A stretch of 64,000 nt of DNA, taken from assembly GCF_016859285.1 (NCBI RefSeq), contig NC_053402.1, forward strand, positions 6,934,031 to 6,998,030, written 5' to 3'. Positions 1 to 19,165 of this stretch are shown one piece after another; position 1 is the stretch's first letter; each line of letters begins with the position of its first letter. This DNA is from Xiphias gladius (lineage: Eukaryota; Chordata; Actinopteri; Istiophoriformes; Xiphiidae). A model generated the notes under the pieces. The model saw only the letters and a program-made list of their open reading frames with translations. It did not search any database and was not told the DNA's origin. A program made the position numbers and the translations under genes.

Positions 1-1189
1 AGCTGGTCTGTCTGCAGTTTTGTTGTCCCTTCGTTCCTTATCCAGCACAACTTAATGCCTCACACTCAAAGCATTCGAATTCAGATCAGATTGCATCTAC
101 AACCTTAAACTCAATCCCAAACATGGCCACAGCACGATTTGCTTGACCATTTCTTTTGCTTCTCATTTAATTGTGTTTTCTCTATCATGCAAACAGATGC
201 AAATCATTGAAACTGGCCTCTGACTGTTGTAAAAAGTGACATTTACATACAGTGTGCTTTATGTAGTGGGTCTGTGGAATGTGTCAATTCTTTCACCAGA
301 GCCGACTGTCTAATAGTGTTTTGCTCAGATTCAGGCCTCATGTTTTTACAAGGAAAACACACTTGATGTCCTTCATTTGTGTTGAAGCCAGAGAGCTGTT
401 ATACAAAGGCTTGCACAGTAAATTGCACTCATTCATTTTCTGAATTTAAACAAAGTTAAAAAAAAAAAAAAAAAAAATCTATTCCCGTATATTTTTCATT
501 TGAGTCAGGAGGCGGAAAAACCTTCGTTGGTTGAAGTTGCTAAAGTCAGTGGGGATTTTCTGTTACAAATAAACACAGGAAGAGGCTGCCATTTGGGACC
601 ATTTTGATTAGACATAGACTCAATATATGTAAATGTCAGTTGTGCCTATATGCAAACATAAACATTCTCATTTCCTATGTAAACCTTCACCAGTTCTCAC
701 CCTGAAGCTGGCAAGTTGCTGTACTTGAGCTCAGGCTATGCAGTTTCCATACTGCAGATAAATGATTGTTTAGTCATTTTCTACTTATTCATGAATTTAT
801 CTCAGCTCAATTACATCTGTGTTTATGAAAATCCACAATGGCATCAGTGAAACTAAATCCCACGAGCTAATCCCACGAGTGTTTTAGGTTGACCACCAAG
901 ATCACTTGGCCTACATAGAGAGGAAATCAACTTTGTATTTATTATTAAATGAAGATAGCTCAGTCAGCATGTTTGATACCAAGTGTTCTACCTCATTAGT
1001 CAAAAAGCCACTGGTCCTCCTGTTTGAGTTTTCACTTAATTGCTTTAGTCACATTCACTGGGATGACATATTGACGTTTCTGTATTTTGTTTCATTTGTG
1101 GTTACTTTTTGCAAGGCCCTGAGGAGCTTTTCCTTTTTAAAGGGCTTGTTCATTTCTATCACATTTTTGGAAATATTTCTACTTTCTTT
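1..1189. other. Gene-free AT-rich spacer
   Basis: I see no exon, RNA gene or recognised repeat here. The only open frame of note (about 95 codons from 906) is rich in Phe/Leu/Ser, as expected from translated AT-rich spacer, and has no recognisable domain. A 20-base A-run lies at 458-477. Confidence 0.5.
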
Positions 1190-2258
1190 CTGAGATTTAG
1201 ATGAAGAGATTGATACCACTCTCATGCCTGTACACTAAATACACTAAAGCCAGCAGCTGGTTATCTTAGCTAAGCATAAAGACTGGAAACTGGGGAAAAA
1301 ACTAGCTTGGTTCTGGTTAAGGGTAAAAAAAAAATACACCTAGCGTTGCTGAAGCTCACTAATTAACATGTTTTATCTTTTACGTACAAAAACCTTAGTA
1401 CAGTAAATATGACGCAACAGCCAGAAGCCGGTTAACTTATCCTAGCCTTAAGACTGCAAACAGAGGGAAACAGCTAGCTGGTTCTGTCCAAAGTTAATAA
1501 TATCCATCTAACAACACCTCTGAAGCTCACTAATTTACATGTTGTATCTCATTTGTTTAATCTGTACAAAAACACAAAGTCTAAAAAAAATTAGTGGTTT
1601 TAAGGGATTATTTGCTGCACTATATCTTGGCCTGGTGCAGAAACCTCCTCTGCTGGTTGCCCCGCCAACTTCTCCAAGAAATTTGTTACATGTTAAATTT
1701 GTTATGGATCTTGTTACCTTTGGACAGATCAAGCCTAGCTGTTTCCCCCTCCTTGAGGTCTTTTTGCCAAACTAAGACAACAGGCTGCTGGTGATAGCTT
1801 CTTATTTACCATACAGACATAACAGTGGTATTATCTTGACAAGGAAAAGTGAATAAGTGTCTTTCCGACAACGTTAAACAATTTTAAATATGTAGCTACA
1901 GTGTTGCCACCATTTAGCTACTTTGTATCGTGAGGTTGCCTGAGGAGACTCCAAGAAGTTACTGTATGTAGCAGGAGCTACAATTTGGAAAAAGTTCACG
2001 ACACCACCCTCCGTAAAACCATAACCTTTTTTACACTTAGATTTTTGTACGTAAGTGATATAACATGTTAATTAGTGAGCTTTAGAAGTGTTAGGTGTAT
2101 TTTTTTTTACCCATAAACAGAGCCAAGCTAGCTGTTTTCCCCTTTTTCCTGTCTTTATGCTGAGATAAGCAAACCAGCTGCTGGCCTTATAGCATTCAGT
2201 GTACAGGCCTTAGAGTGTTATCAATCTTCTCATCTAGCTCTCAGCAAGAAAGTGAGTA
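1190..2258. repeat. Nested inverted-repeat block of a percomorph interspersed repeat
   Basis: The segment at about 1195-1400 reappears as its reverse complement at about 2030-2255. Shared landmarks are the 'gaagattgata' block, the 'ccagcagctggtt' block, the 'cataaagac' block, 'aatacacctaac/g' and 'ctcactaattaacatgtt'. A more diverged copy of the same segment lies inside on each side: about 1400-1560 in the plus sense and about 1715-1850 in the minus sense. The consensus (a 'tagctgtttccccc...tctttatgct' block followed by 'catgagagtggtatcaat') resembles a high-copy repeat I know from percomorph genomes, probably a non-autonomous DNA element; I cannot assign a superfamily. Other fragments occur in this window at about 10,120 and 43,260. 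Confidence 0.7.
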
Positions 2259-3943
2259 CACATATTCTCCAAAATTTTAAACCAGGTTCAGGTGTTTTCA
2301 TGTTTTTCAACCATACTTCTCTTTTCTTCTACAAACCATTTAGGGTTTGTTTCGCTTAATGTTGGAGTCCGTTTTTTCAGACTTTTTTTTCTCTCTGTCT
2401 CCACATTAACACATTTCACACGTTTACCCTTCCACCCTTTACCCTCGCCTTGTCTCTCCTACATTCTCTGATAAGCCCCCCAAAAAAGCACAGGGTCAGG
2501 CTCAATAAAGAAGAATTCTTTCCAAATAGGATTTCTTTGTGAGAGTAGAAGCTTTCTAACTCCAGTTTTGGTGATTTTCATCTTGTAACTTGCGTCAAAG
2601 AATTAAATTATCCTATGTTGAGCCTATATTCAAAATTAAACTAGTAAAGCAACAAATGTATGATGGTTCATCTGAAAACATTTCCTTATTCTTAAAAGGT
2701 TGACATTTGAGAGGTTTTCACAGGAACAATATCCTCCACAGGGACTGTCATTTACAATTCACTGGGTCTCATGCAGTGGTCACTCGTGCTATAATGCATA
2801 TGTACTTTTTTTCCACATTAGCTGGTAAGGGGGCACGATGTAAATGGGCAGTTTTATGAAAGCTTGTTTTGTTCGTAAAGCAGCGGTTTAGGATGAGTTC
2901 ATGTTGGAGGACAGCGTGGAAGAAAGAGCATAAGAGCATTCCCACATCAGGGAAGGGGGAGAAAAGGGTGGGTGTGGGCAGGAGAGGATGACAGGCTACA
3001 TGGTGGGGGTGAGTCATGAGAATTAGTAACAGGCCTCTGTGAGATTTATTCAAACTTCTTCAATTACTGACGCGCCAACAGCCCACTACCACTCTCTGTC
3101 AGGGGTCAGATTTTGGGAAAAAGCTATTTTAACTTCCACAGAAAGGAAGCCTAGGCATGCTATCCACCGGAATAAAAGTCCTAAACAGTTTCTTTTGTAT
3201 AATGATGATGTTGGAAATATCCAACATCACTTTCTGAGACTGATCCTTGGTCTTGTTCTGGGTTTCAAGTACCTCCAAGATACAAAAGATCAAACATGAG
3301 AGTTATCATGCTGAAGATGTCCTGTTTTTTGTCTTTAGTGGGTATTGTAGTGTGTTTTTTATTAGAACATCAAAACCTCATTTTTGGGGGTTTTATTTTC
3401 TGCTGTTCCCAGATGAGTTACTTCCACCAGGGTGTTAGTCAGTGAATGAAAGCCTGCATAGCTGTAAACAAAGGAAGTCAAAGGGGCAAACAGGTAGGGG
3501 CAGATTAATAACACAATAGCCAATCTAATATGTATTCAGGAAATGTTATAGATATTAGCCAGACGGAAGGATTATAAATGGAGTCTATCACTGCCATAGC
3601 AAATTAGGTAAAAAAGATTTTAGGGTACTTAGCATGACGGTTAAAAATACCCCATTGCAACACTCCATTGTCTACATTCACAAGCTGTACCTTTTAGCAT
3701 GCACTCCCACTGGCCAATCACCACGCACACATTACTGTTCACCAAACTATTGTATATGCATTTAACTTCCAAGGAAAATAAGGCTGAAAATTTCACAGGC
3801 CGGACTCAAGAGGCCAACTTCCTGTCAGGAAGGCTTTTTAATGAAAAATTCAGTGAGATACAAGGAAGTTGATAAGGTGAAAAGCATGGCAGTATTGGGT
3901 AGCTTGTCCTAGATACACTTACTATTATTCTTTTTCTTTAACA
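2259..3943. other. Gene-free spacer
   Basis: No coding region or known repeat is recognised. Short open frames near 2769-3438 have no domain content and no splice-site support. Confidence 0.45.
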
Positions 3944-4385
3944 CACTGGTTCATAACCTTTTTGGCTTATGACCTCTGAAAATAATGCTTTGTCTATCTG
4001 CGAACCAGTGTCACATTGTTGCATATACCTACAGGTTTTGAAATTATTCAATAATTGGTGATTAAAAAAGAAATCAGAAAAAGCAAACATAATTTTGAGT
4101 TTCACAGTTAATTCTTGATGATGGAAATGGCAACAGTCTCACTTCAAGGTCAATTTAATAGTCTTCCTGGAAATGTAGAAAATTTCCATGACAACTGTGG
4201 AACATCCATCTGCTGATAAAGATCATTGGATCTTATCAAAAGTTCCAGAACAGCTATTAAATGGACCTTGAGGTAAGACTGTTTTGTCATGTTTCATAAA
4301 ACATAATTTTTGGTTTCCTGAACTGTTAATTTTCTTGCAGATTTATCTCACGAACCCTTGGTGGTTCCCGACCCCAGGTGAGTGG
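3944..4385 (+). mobile_element. hAT-like MITE, degraded
   Basis: The left end reads 'cactggttcataaccttttt' followed by 'ggcttatgacc', close to the 'cagtggttctcaacctttttggctcgtgacc' type end of teleost hAT (Charlie-like) non-autonomous elements. The far end (about 4340-4380) carries 'atttatctcacgaaccc...cccgaccccaggt', which resembles the opposite terminus of the same family. There is no coding capacity. The outer right boundary and target duplication are not clear because that end is decayed. The family assignment is from memory of such ends, not from a database search. Confidence 0.5.
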
Positions 4386-6318
4386 GCATGGTAAGTCTGT
4401 CATGTTTATAACTCCACTTGTTGGAGTGGTGTAAATGGGGCTGTAGTATGAGATGCTAACATTAGTGGCTCCATCCTGCTCTTTATTGGATTTTGGGAAG
4501 TTTACACTACAGCAACCCCATCCAGCGTACCCCAAGAGATAGTGATACGTTTGCAAAACATGTCAGCTGTTTCCCATCCTGAGAGCTTATTTTCTTCTTA
4601 AATTAAGTCTGAAAACATACTGTATGTGAAATTTAAAAAAACTAAACAAAACTATGAACTTGTATGTGAGTTAAGCAGCCAAACAGGGTTATTTTGGAAC
4701 AAAATAACAGTTTTATATTTTTTCTTATCATATTTTCAACCAACTCACAAAGCCAATGTTAGCTTAAATAGCTAGATAAAAGCCGCCAACAACAGTTTTA
4801 ATTTCAGTGAGGTGCCAGTTAAAAATGAAAAAGTTGCTCTCGTCTACCTCTGACTGAAATGAAGGACCTGCTGCTTGAAAAATTACTGAGAATTTTGATC
4901 AGTAAATCTGCCACTGTTATCATTATTATATGCATTATCTGCGGTGTGTGAACAGAAAGTTTGACAAGCAAAGCCAGAACAAATACGGACAACTGGACTT
5001 AGCCAATGGTCAGTTAAGCTTTTTTCATCCTGGAGTGACAATAAATGGATTTGCCAAGCTGTTCCTGGCACAGAATACTGGCTTGTTTGTATGAGAGTGT
5101 ATCTTACATGAGTTTGTAATAAACTTGGCTCTATATGCCTGATACTGTAGTGACATCAGTTCCTGTGGATATTTATAATGTAGCTTGGGATTCCTCAGAG
5201 CTCTACACCATGTAAATAAACACAAGCTTTCTACATACTACAAGCCACAATATACCACTTTAATATTCTTAGTTATTTCATTACATTATATCTGTTCAGT
5301 TTTTGCCATTGACCAATGCTGTAGTAAAGCTATTCAAATTATTATTTATCACTGCGCGCCTGATGGGATTATTATGGGCCTCTTTAGACATTTATTCTAT
5401 TACAGTGTAGACAGATAAACACTTTTTATTGAAACATGACAATCCTTTGGCAAATTGTTATTTTGACTAAAAAGACCTACCAAAAAGACATTCTGTAACT
5501 TAAAAAATACTGTAATTAACTGCACTGGTATGAATTCATACAGAGTCAAACCTTCTCCACTTGTCCATGTCTCTCTGCTTACATTGGACACACATTTTTT
5601 AAGGAAACAATCTTTACGTTGTTCCATAGTGGTTCCAAAAAAAGCTGAGCAGAAACCCTTCATTACAAGCGTACTCTGTGAGTGTGGTGTGGGCCCATGC
5701 AGGGGAAATTAGCAGGATTGTTTGGCTCACCCAGACCATCACAGAGGCCAGGCTGGGTATGTTTCACTGATCCTGTACTGAACTGACACCAAAAGTTTTG
5801 TTATTCCCTCTCTGGTTTTGTGTGTGCCTCATAAAAAGAAGAGAAAGAAAGGCAACTCTGGCCCATCAGGAGGCACTTGGATGGATTTAAAATTTCTATG
5901 CCCTTCAGACTTTCACTTTGAAGCATGTGAAGTGTGTTTCATCAGACTTATCACTGTAATAAGGAAAAGATAAGGCTGAATTTTTTAATTACTATGTTGT
6001 AGTTTGGCCTCTTTTTCTCTGGTTACAGGATTTTGGATATGGGATCATTTTCCGTAGTTTGTGTTTTGTTGATCAGACTGTCCCTTTCCAATGTCATTTC
6101 CTGTGGGTGGAACAAATGTGTGTGAAAGTACAGTATTATCACAATACAATAAGCTGGTGCACACAACCAGCAGAACAGGTCATCTGTTTTTGGCACTCGT
6201 AGCTCAGATAAACCCATTGCTACAAGAAGTGAATTGCTCAACTTTCTGTAGGTTCTTGTGTCTTTATTGGTTGACATAGTTCAACCTCTGGAACCTATTA
6301 AATCCAGCTTAGCCTGGT

Positions 6319-6319
<1 letters not shown>
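4386..6319. other. Gene-free spacer
   Basis: I find no gene or recognised repeat. The small open frames on both strands (60-87 codons) overlap each other and lack domains or plausible splice context. Confidence 0.45.

Positions 6320-6397
<78 letters not shown>
6320..6397. repeat. (CA)n microsatellite, about 39 units
   Basis: Uninterrupted CA dinucleotide tract. It creates artificial His-Thr repeat open frames on the plus strand. Confidence 0.98.
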
Positions 6398-6401
<4 letters not shown>

Positions 6402-9134
6402 ATCATAAAGTGTGCATGCTCACACAATCACACATACTGTATACACGTACCAAAATACATCATGAGTCAGAGTGTGGAAGCCGAGTTACTGAACTTGTCT
6501 ACAAGCTGCACACTTGATTGATACCCCAGTGTGATTTAGTTTTAGGAACATTCGTCTAACTGCAATTTTAACTTCACATTTTTCTGATGAGCATCCAACT
6601 CAAATCACACACCCACACACTTACATCTTAACACACACCCCCACAGAAAAGGATGATCTCATGACCAATGCCTATGAATTTGTACAAGAAGGAAAATACC
6701 CGTTATGCTCGTGGTATATCTGACTCAGATACAGGCTGTGTGAACTCAACTAAGCAGATACGGCAATGTTTATACGTAAAACCATGACTCAAACCTTTGT
6801 AAACATAACCTTAATAATAGTCTGTGTAGCCAAAGCCTGATATCTCTTATTTCTCTGTGCCGTACATTCATTTGGCAGTTTATGAAGTACACCTAGCTAA
6901 AACTAATGCAGTATAATACAGTAGTCCTGTAATAAATCTGCTTCTCTTCTTTTTTAAAATAATGTTCTGTTTGTGTTGTAACTGTTTTAGAGAGTTGTTT
7001 ATTCAACTCTATGGTCATTTTGAAGGCTGCAGTTTGTGGTGCTGTTTAATTGTATTGTGTTATATGGATGTGTTTCTATTATTTTGTCCATCCAATTTAC
7101 ATCAATAATGGTAGGCTAAACAAAAGAAAATTCTCTCTTTATATTGCAATACAATGCAACATCAGCACAAACTGCATCCTCCAAAATGATCATACAATTT
7201 AAAATCACACATACGTACACCGCCCTGTAAATATCACTAGAGCACCACATGTGTACTAAATCCACATTCATCTAATAAATAGTGATTAATTATTTACTCC
7301 TGTTGGAGTATTGTTTGCAAAATATTTTAGGAAATTATTGAGCCTTTTTAAAACATGAAACTATGTATTTCGGATCCAGGAACAAATGTGTTTCAGTAGG
7401 AACCAGTGGGCTTGGGGCTGAGAGCCACAGACAAGCTATGGAAGTCGGAAGGTACAGAGAGACAGACTAACACATTTTTGTTTGTTTGTCATGGTATTTC
7501 AGTCAAAAAAAGTAGTAGTTAAAAAACTAGACTAACATCCGCTTTAAAGCCTGTTCATCTCTGAAAGTGGTACAACACAATTAATCTGCACATCTTCAGG
7601 AATTATTTGGTCATAGGTGACATAGGTGACATAGTGACTAATCATGGGGTTAGCTGGTGACCTGGGGTGCACTCAGTCTGAAAACGCGTGCACCATGTTG
7701 CTATGTGTTTCCAGGTTGAACAACATGTTTCCTCCTAACAGTATGTAACAGGCTTTGAGTTGCATTTTCTCTTGCTTGGTGGGTGTCCCAGAGGTGTGAC
7801 AATCAGCAGCGAGGTGTATATAAACCCTGCCGTATTAAAAAGGCTGTCATAGTTGCAATATAACACAACAGGGTGTTCAACCCACAACTGTTTCTGTTTA
7901 AATAAACGTTTTGCTATGTCTTATTGGGCCTCAATGTTCCCCTGCTGTAGCTGGTGAGCTATCCGCTAACATGCTACACTAATAATAAGAAGAAAATTAG
8001 AAGATAGAACATTCAGATACTTTAGATATGTATTTTTGATGTTTATAGTCCGCTCTAAAAAGTTTGGCTTTTTGTTTAAGAATTTTGATCTATGATTATA
8101 AAATTTGGTCAAAATAAAAAATCAAAACAAAAAATACAATTTACATCAATGTCTTTTTAAAATGTCTGTAGGTAATGATTAGTTGGGTAAAACCTGTAGG
8201 GATTTTAAATGATATTCTTTGACTAAGTTAGTCCAAAAAAAAAAAAAAAATGCCAATATTCAAACTCTATCCCAAAAACCATAATGACAAGGAAGAAGGT
8301 GTACTGATGACTTTTGTTGAAAAAGTTGCTAAATTGCTGTATTCTTCCAACACTTGTTTCAGTTGCATCAACAAATACAGGGTAATTAGTATTTGTCTTA
8401 AACCTTTTAAAAGACTGAAATAACACCTGAGGGGGAAGCCTCAAAGACAATTGCTGAATAAATTTCAGAATAATTAAATAGCCGGCCAATAACTGACTTA
8501 GCTAACATGCTAGACTGTTGAAAATATCCTAGTGTTCATGAGACATGATAGCTCTCTGAGCTTCTCTCTTTTTTCTCTTTTTGTTCTTGGTATTCTATAT
8601 CATTTCTTTTAATAAAGAGTCATTGAAGAAGGGAGAGGCACACAGAGCCATCAAACTTCTAACTAACTCTCAGGTAACGAGCACTTTAGTTTGTTAGCTT
8701 AGCTTGGTCGCTAACAGTACAAGACATATTTGTACCATCAACTCCTGTCAGATGTTAATGATTTTTTTTTTTTAAATCTAACAAAATTAATAAAACTATT
8801 TAAAGTAGGATATGATTTTAAATGTTCTTTTTGAATGATTTGTGAGTACACCTTATCATCAGACTGTCTGTCATGACTGTTGGCCTGTCACTCTTGGATG
8901 ACTGATTGTTGGTGTGGTATGAAAGACAGATATGGAGCAGTTGTGGGACCCCAGTTGCTGTGAATGATGACTGTGAATGACTGTGTTACTGTGAGCTGTG
9001 AAGTTATGTGAGTTATTCCACTGTAAAACCTGTAAAATCCTGGGACAAGGATTATATTCTCTCCAGCCTAATGTCTGACCCTTGGGACTGAGTAACTGTA
9101 GCCTTTCATTAGAACATGTGCAGCTATATGCACC
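6398..9134. other. Gene-free spacer
   Basis: No gene recognised. It includes a short duplicated 'cataggtga' motif around 7615-7632 and an A-run around 8235-8250. The stretch from about 8870 to 9230 looks as if it could be part of an older dispersed repeat (see the hairpin pair that follows), but I cannot name it. Confidence 0.4.
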
Positions 9135-9195
9135 TTTTGGAGAGCCAAGACTCTCCAAAATCTCCCTTATCTAGACTCTTTTACAGAAAAGAGTC
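9135..9195. repeat. Two adjacent perfect hairpins
   Basis: Positions 9135-9160 form a perfect 10-bp stem (ttttggagag / ctctccaaaa) around a 6-base loop. Positions 9174-9195 form a perfect 9-bp stem (gactctttt / aaaagagtc) around a 4-base loop. They are separated by 13 bases. No flanking gene or T-run gives them an obvious role; they may lie in an uncharacterised dispersed repeat. Confidence 0.75.
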
Positions 9196-10119
9196 ACAGC
9201 TAAAAGCAATTATATTGTGTTTTTTTTTGTTGATATAAACTGACAACTTTCTGGATAGTCTCATCCTTCTTTATTGTTTATTATGATGAGCTGTTCAAGT
9301 AGGAGGAGAGCTGTGTCATCACTGGAGAAGGTTATTTATTTAAACACATAGTTGCTGTAACTATTATTATGATTAGCCTTTGGGATTCAAAGTTCTTTGG
9401 TCTGATCTCCTTTGGAAACAGCTCCACTGTCCTCATCTTGTATCAATTCAAGCCAATTATCCCGCAGTCTCTTTCCCACTGTCCTCGCTCTGAGTCACAT
9501 GTTTATCCATGATATTCTGACCACCCTTAATCATTATAAACAGATCATTGCAGTTTTCAAGTTGAGTGAGGTTTGAATGTTAGATGGGATGGGTTTGATT
9601 TAAATACAAGATTTTATTGGAAAGCTTATGAGGGAGATGTTTGAGCAGAGCAGGAAGGATGGGGTTTTAGTCAGTCAGAAGCCCTGCTGCCATGTGTGTG
9701 TTGTTAGGATATAAGTATTCTGGTCAACAAAAAAAAGCGTCTGGACGGCACATGTTGCTTCTTCTGGAAAAAACTAGACCACTCTATTTAGGCAGTACAA
9801 ACCGAGATGTGATAGGAAATCTTCTTTTTCCAACTTCGCAGGTCATTGGTCATGATTCTCCTATATCTGTGTCTCACAGACAGATGTTATTCCCCAGTGA
9901 GCTCTACTTCTCTATAACTATGACCCATGAACTTTGCACGGTCCTAAGATTATATATCCCTTTCACATTACTTCGTATATGTGGTAGGAAATTAGCAACT
10001 GGGTAATTAATGTTGTTCACTGTAGCTTGGCAAAAGAGTCATTGAGAGGTATGGGTTGCTGTAATCCTACATCAAGCTCCGTTTTTGCGATTTTTTTAAA
10101 TAAATAGACGTTTTGGGAG
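9196..10119. other. Gene-free spacer
   Basis: Nothing recognised. The 104-codon open frame at 9692-10006 has no domain signature and I do not treat it as a gene. Confidence 0.4.
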
Positions 10120-10255
10120 GAATATTTATTCACTCTTTGGCTGAGAGTTAGATGAGATGATACCAATCTCACGTCTTTAAGCTAAATATGAAGCTTCAGC
10201 TAGCAGCCAGTTATTGGAAACAGTTCGTCTGACTCTGTTCAAAGGTAACAAGTCT
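10120..10255 (-). repeat. Fragment of the repeat seen at 1.2-2.2 kb
   Basis: It contains 'gaggaatatttattcactctt', 'gagagttagatgagatgat', 'accaatctcacgtctttaa', 'gctagcagccagtta' and the 'ctgactctgttcaaaggtaa' block in the same order as the 1.2-kb repeat arm. It directly abuts the Tc1 relic. Confidence 0.6.
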
Positions 10256-10279
10256 GCAACAAGTACCTAACTGTGTATA

Positions 10280-11240
10280 TATACATGACACAATTTTAAT
10301 AATTTTGCCTCTGTACACCACCACAATGAATTTGAAACAAAGCCATCAAGGTTGATTGAAGTGTAGACTTTCAGCTCTAATTCGCAATAACCGTTTAGGA
10401 ATTGCACCCATTTTTATACATAGTCTCGCCATTGTTAAGATGCTCAAAAGTAATTGGACCAGCATAACTATGAATATAAGGATTATTTTTAATACTTGAA
10501 TGAAAATCCTTTGCAGTCAATGACTGCCTGAAGTCTGGAACCCATCGACATTACCAAATGCTAAGTTTCCTCCCTTGAGATGCTCTGCCAGGCCTTTACT
10601 GCACCCGCCTTCAGTTGCTGCTTGTTTGTGGGTCTTTCTGCCTTCAGTTTTGTCTTCAGTAAGTGAAAAGAATGCTCAATTGGGTTGAGATCAGGTGACT
10701 AAATTGGACATTGTAGAATATTCCCTTTCTTTGTATTGAGAAGCTCTTTGGTTCCTTTCGCAGTATGTTTTGGGTCATTATCCAGGTAATTATCTAGTTT
10801 TGCAGCATTTGGCTGAATCTGAGCAGATAATATAGCCCACCTCAGAATTCATCCTGCTACTTCTACCAGCAGTCACGTCATCAATAAACACTAATCTGGC
10901 CTTCCTGTTCTTGAGTGTTACCAGTAGTTTGCCCTATGGTAAACTCTCTGTATTTACATTCATGAAGGTGTCTCTTGATTGTGGACAATGATACGCTTAC
11001 CTCCTTCAGAGTGTTCTTAACCTGGCTAGATGTTGTGAAGGGTTTTCCCTCACCAAGGAAAAAATACTGTGATCATTAACTTTAGTTGTCTTCCTTGGTC
11101 TTCCAAGCCCTTTGGTGTTGCTGAGCTTGCCAGTGTATTGTTCCTTTTTAAGAATCTACCAAATTGTTGAATTAGCCACCCCTAAAGTTTCTGCTATCTG
11201 TTGGAAAGGATAGGATAGTCTGTCTAATTTTCACAACTTC
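10280..11240 (-). mobile_element. Tc1/mariner transposon relic with decayed transposase
   Basis: Read on the minus strand, the block carries pieces of a Tc1-type DDE transposase. Positions 10,672-10,698 translate to SPDLNPIEH, which holds the catalytic glutamate of the DD34E triad, followed by a lysine-rich tail (HLLKTKLKAERPTNKQQLKA). Positions 10,765-10,782 give DNDPKH, the second catalytic aspartate motif. Nearer the 5' side (about 10,850-11,180) are fragments such as VKNTLKEV-like and SLSTIKRHLHE, from the N-terminal helix-turn-helix region. Stops and frame changes separate the pieces, so the gene is dead. The 3' non-coding part ('tgtacaccaccacaatg', 'aaaagtaattggacc') matches ends I know from fish Tc1-like elements. 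Terminal inverted repeats are not clear on either side. Confidence 0.85.
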
Positions 11241-11337
11241 CTCAGACACACCACATATGATTCAATATGATGATTCTTCCGTTCATTCCCTTCTTTTAGA
11301 CAACTACTAACTGTTGACAAACAGACACACATACACA

Positions 11338-18679
<7,342 letters not shown>

Positions 18680-19165
18680 ACAAACAGGCTGTGCCTACAC
18701 CACCAGCCACATTCCAAGTGTGTTCAAACTGATTTCAAACTGAATTTTATTTACCACTATTAACTACATAAAAGTGGATATTGTTAACAACAATTTTCTC
18801 ATACAGTTGAACTCTCAGTGTTTAGGTCGGTTTGGTCAAATTTTCTACTACTACCGCTTAGAGTGACAGAAACTAGACTTTTCAGTAATTTATCAATTAC
18901 TCTTAGCTAACTACCTTTTATCCATTACTTTTCGCTAACTATTTCAACTATTTATATTCAATACTTTTTGCAAACTGTATCATATTTTATCCAATATTTG
19001 CTAACATTAACCATTTCAACAGTTTATATCCAATACTTTTAGCAAACTGTTTCAACTTTTTTATTCATTATTCAAATTGAACTACTCAAATATCTTTCCA
19101 TGGCAACTGCCTGGTACCTGGAGAAGAGGTACAAGTACCTCTGGTTGGGAATCCTTGTGATAGGG
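18680..19165 (-). mobile_element. Minisatellite-bearing hAT-like MITE, truncated copy
   Basis: In reverse complement this follows the full copy at 48,657-49,673. It starts inside the region homologous to about 49,560-49,600 ('caccagccacattccaa'). It then carries the 'aaaagtggatattgtta' block and several degraded minisatellite units ('tagctaact...tttatccattactttt' and variants). It ends at about 19,160 with 'gtacctctggttgggaatcc', matching the MITE end. The left terminus is missing. Confidence 0.7.

Noticed and set aside
6258..6521. His-Thr repeat open frames on the plus strand
   Set aside because: They are translations of the (CA)n tract; no flanking domain or splice support.
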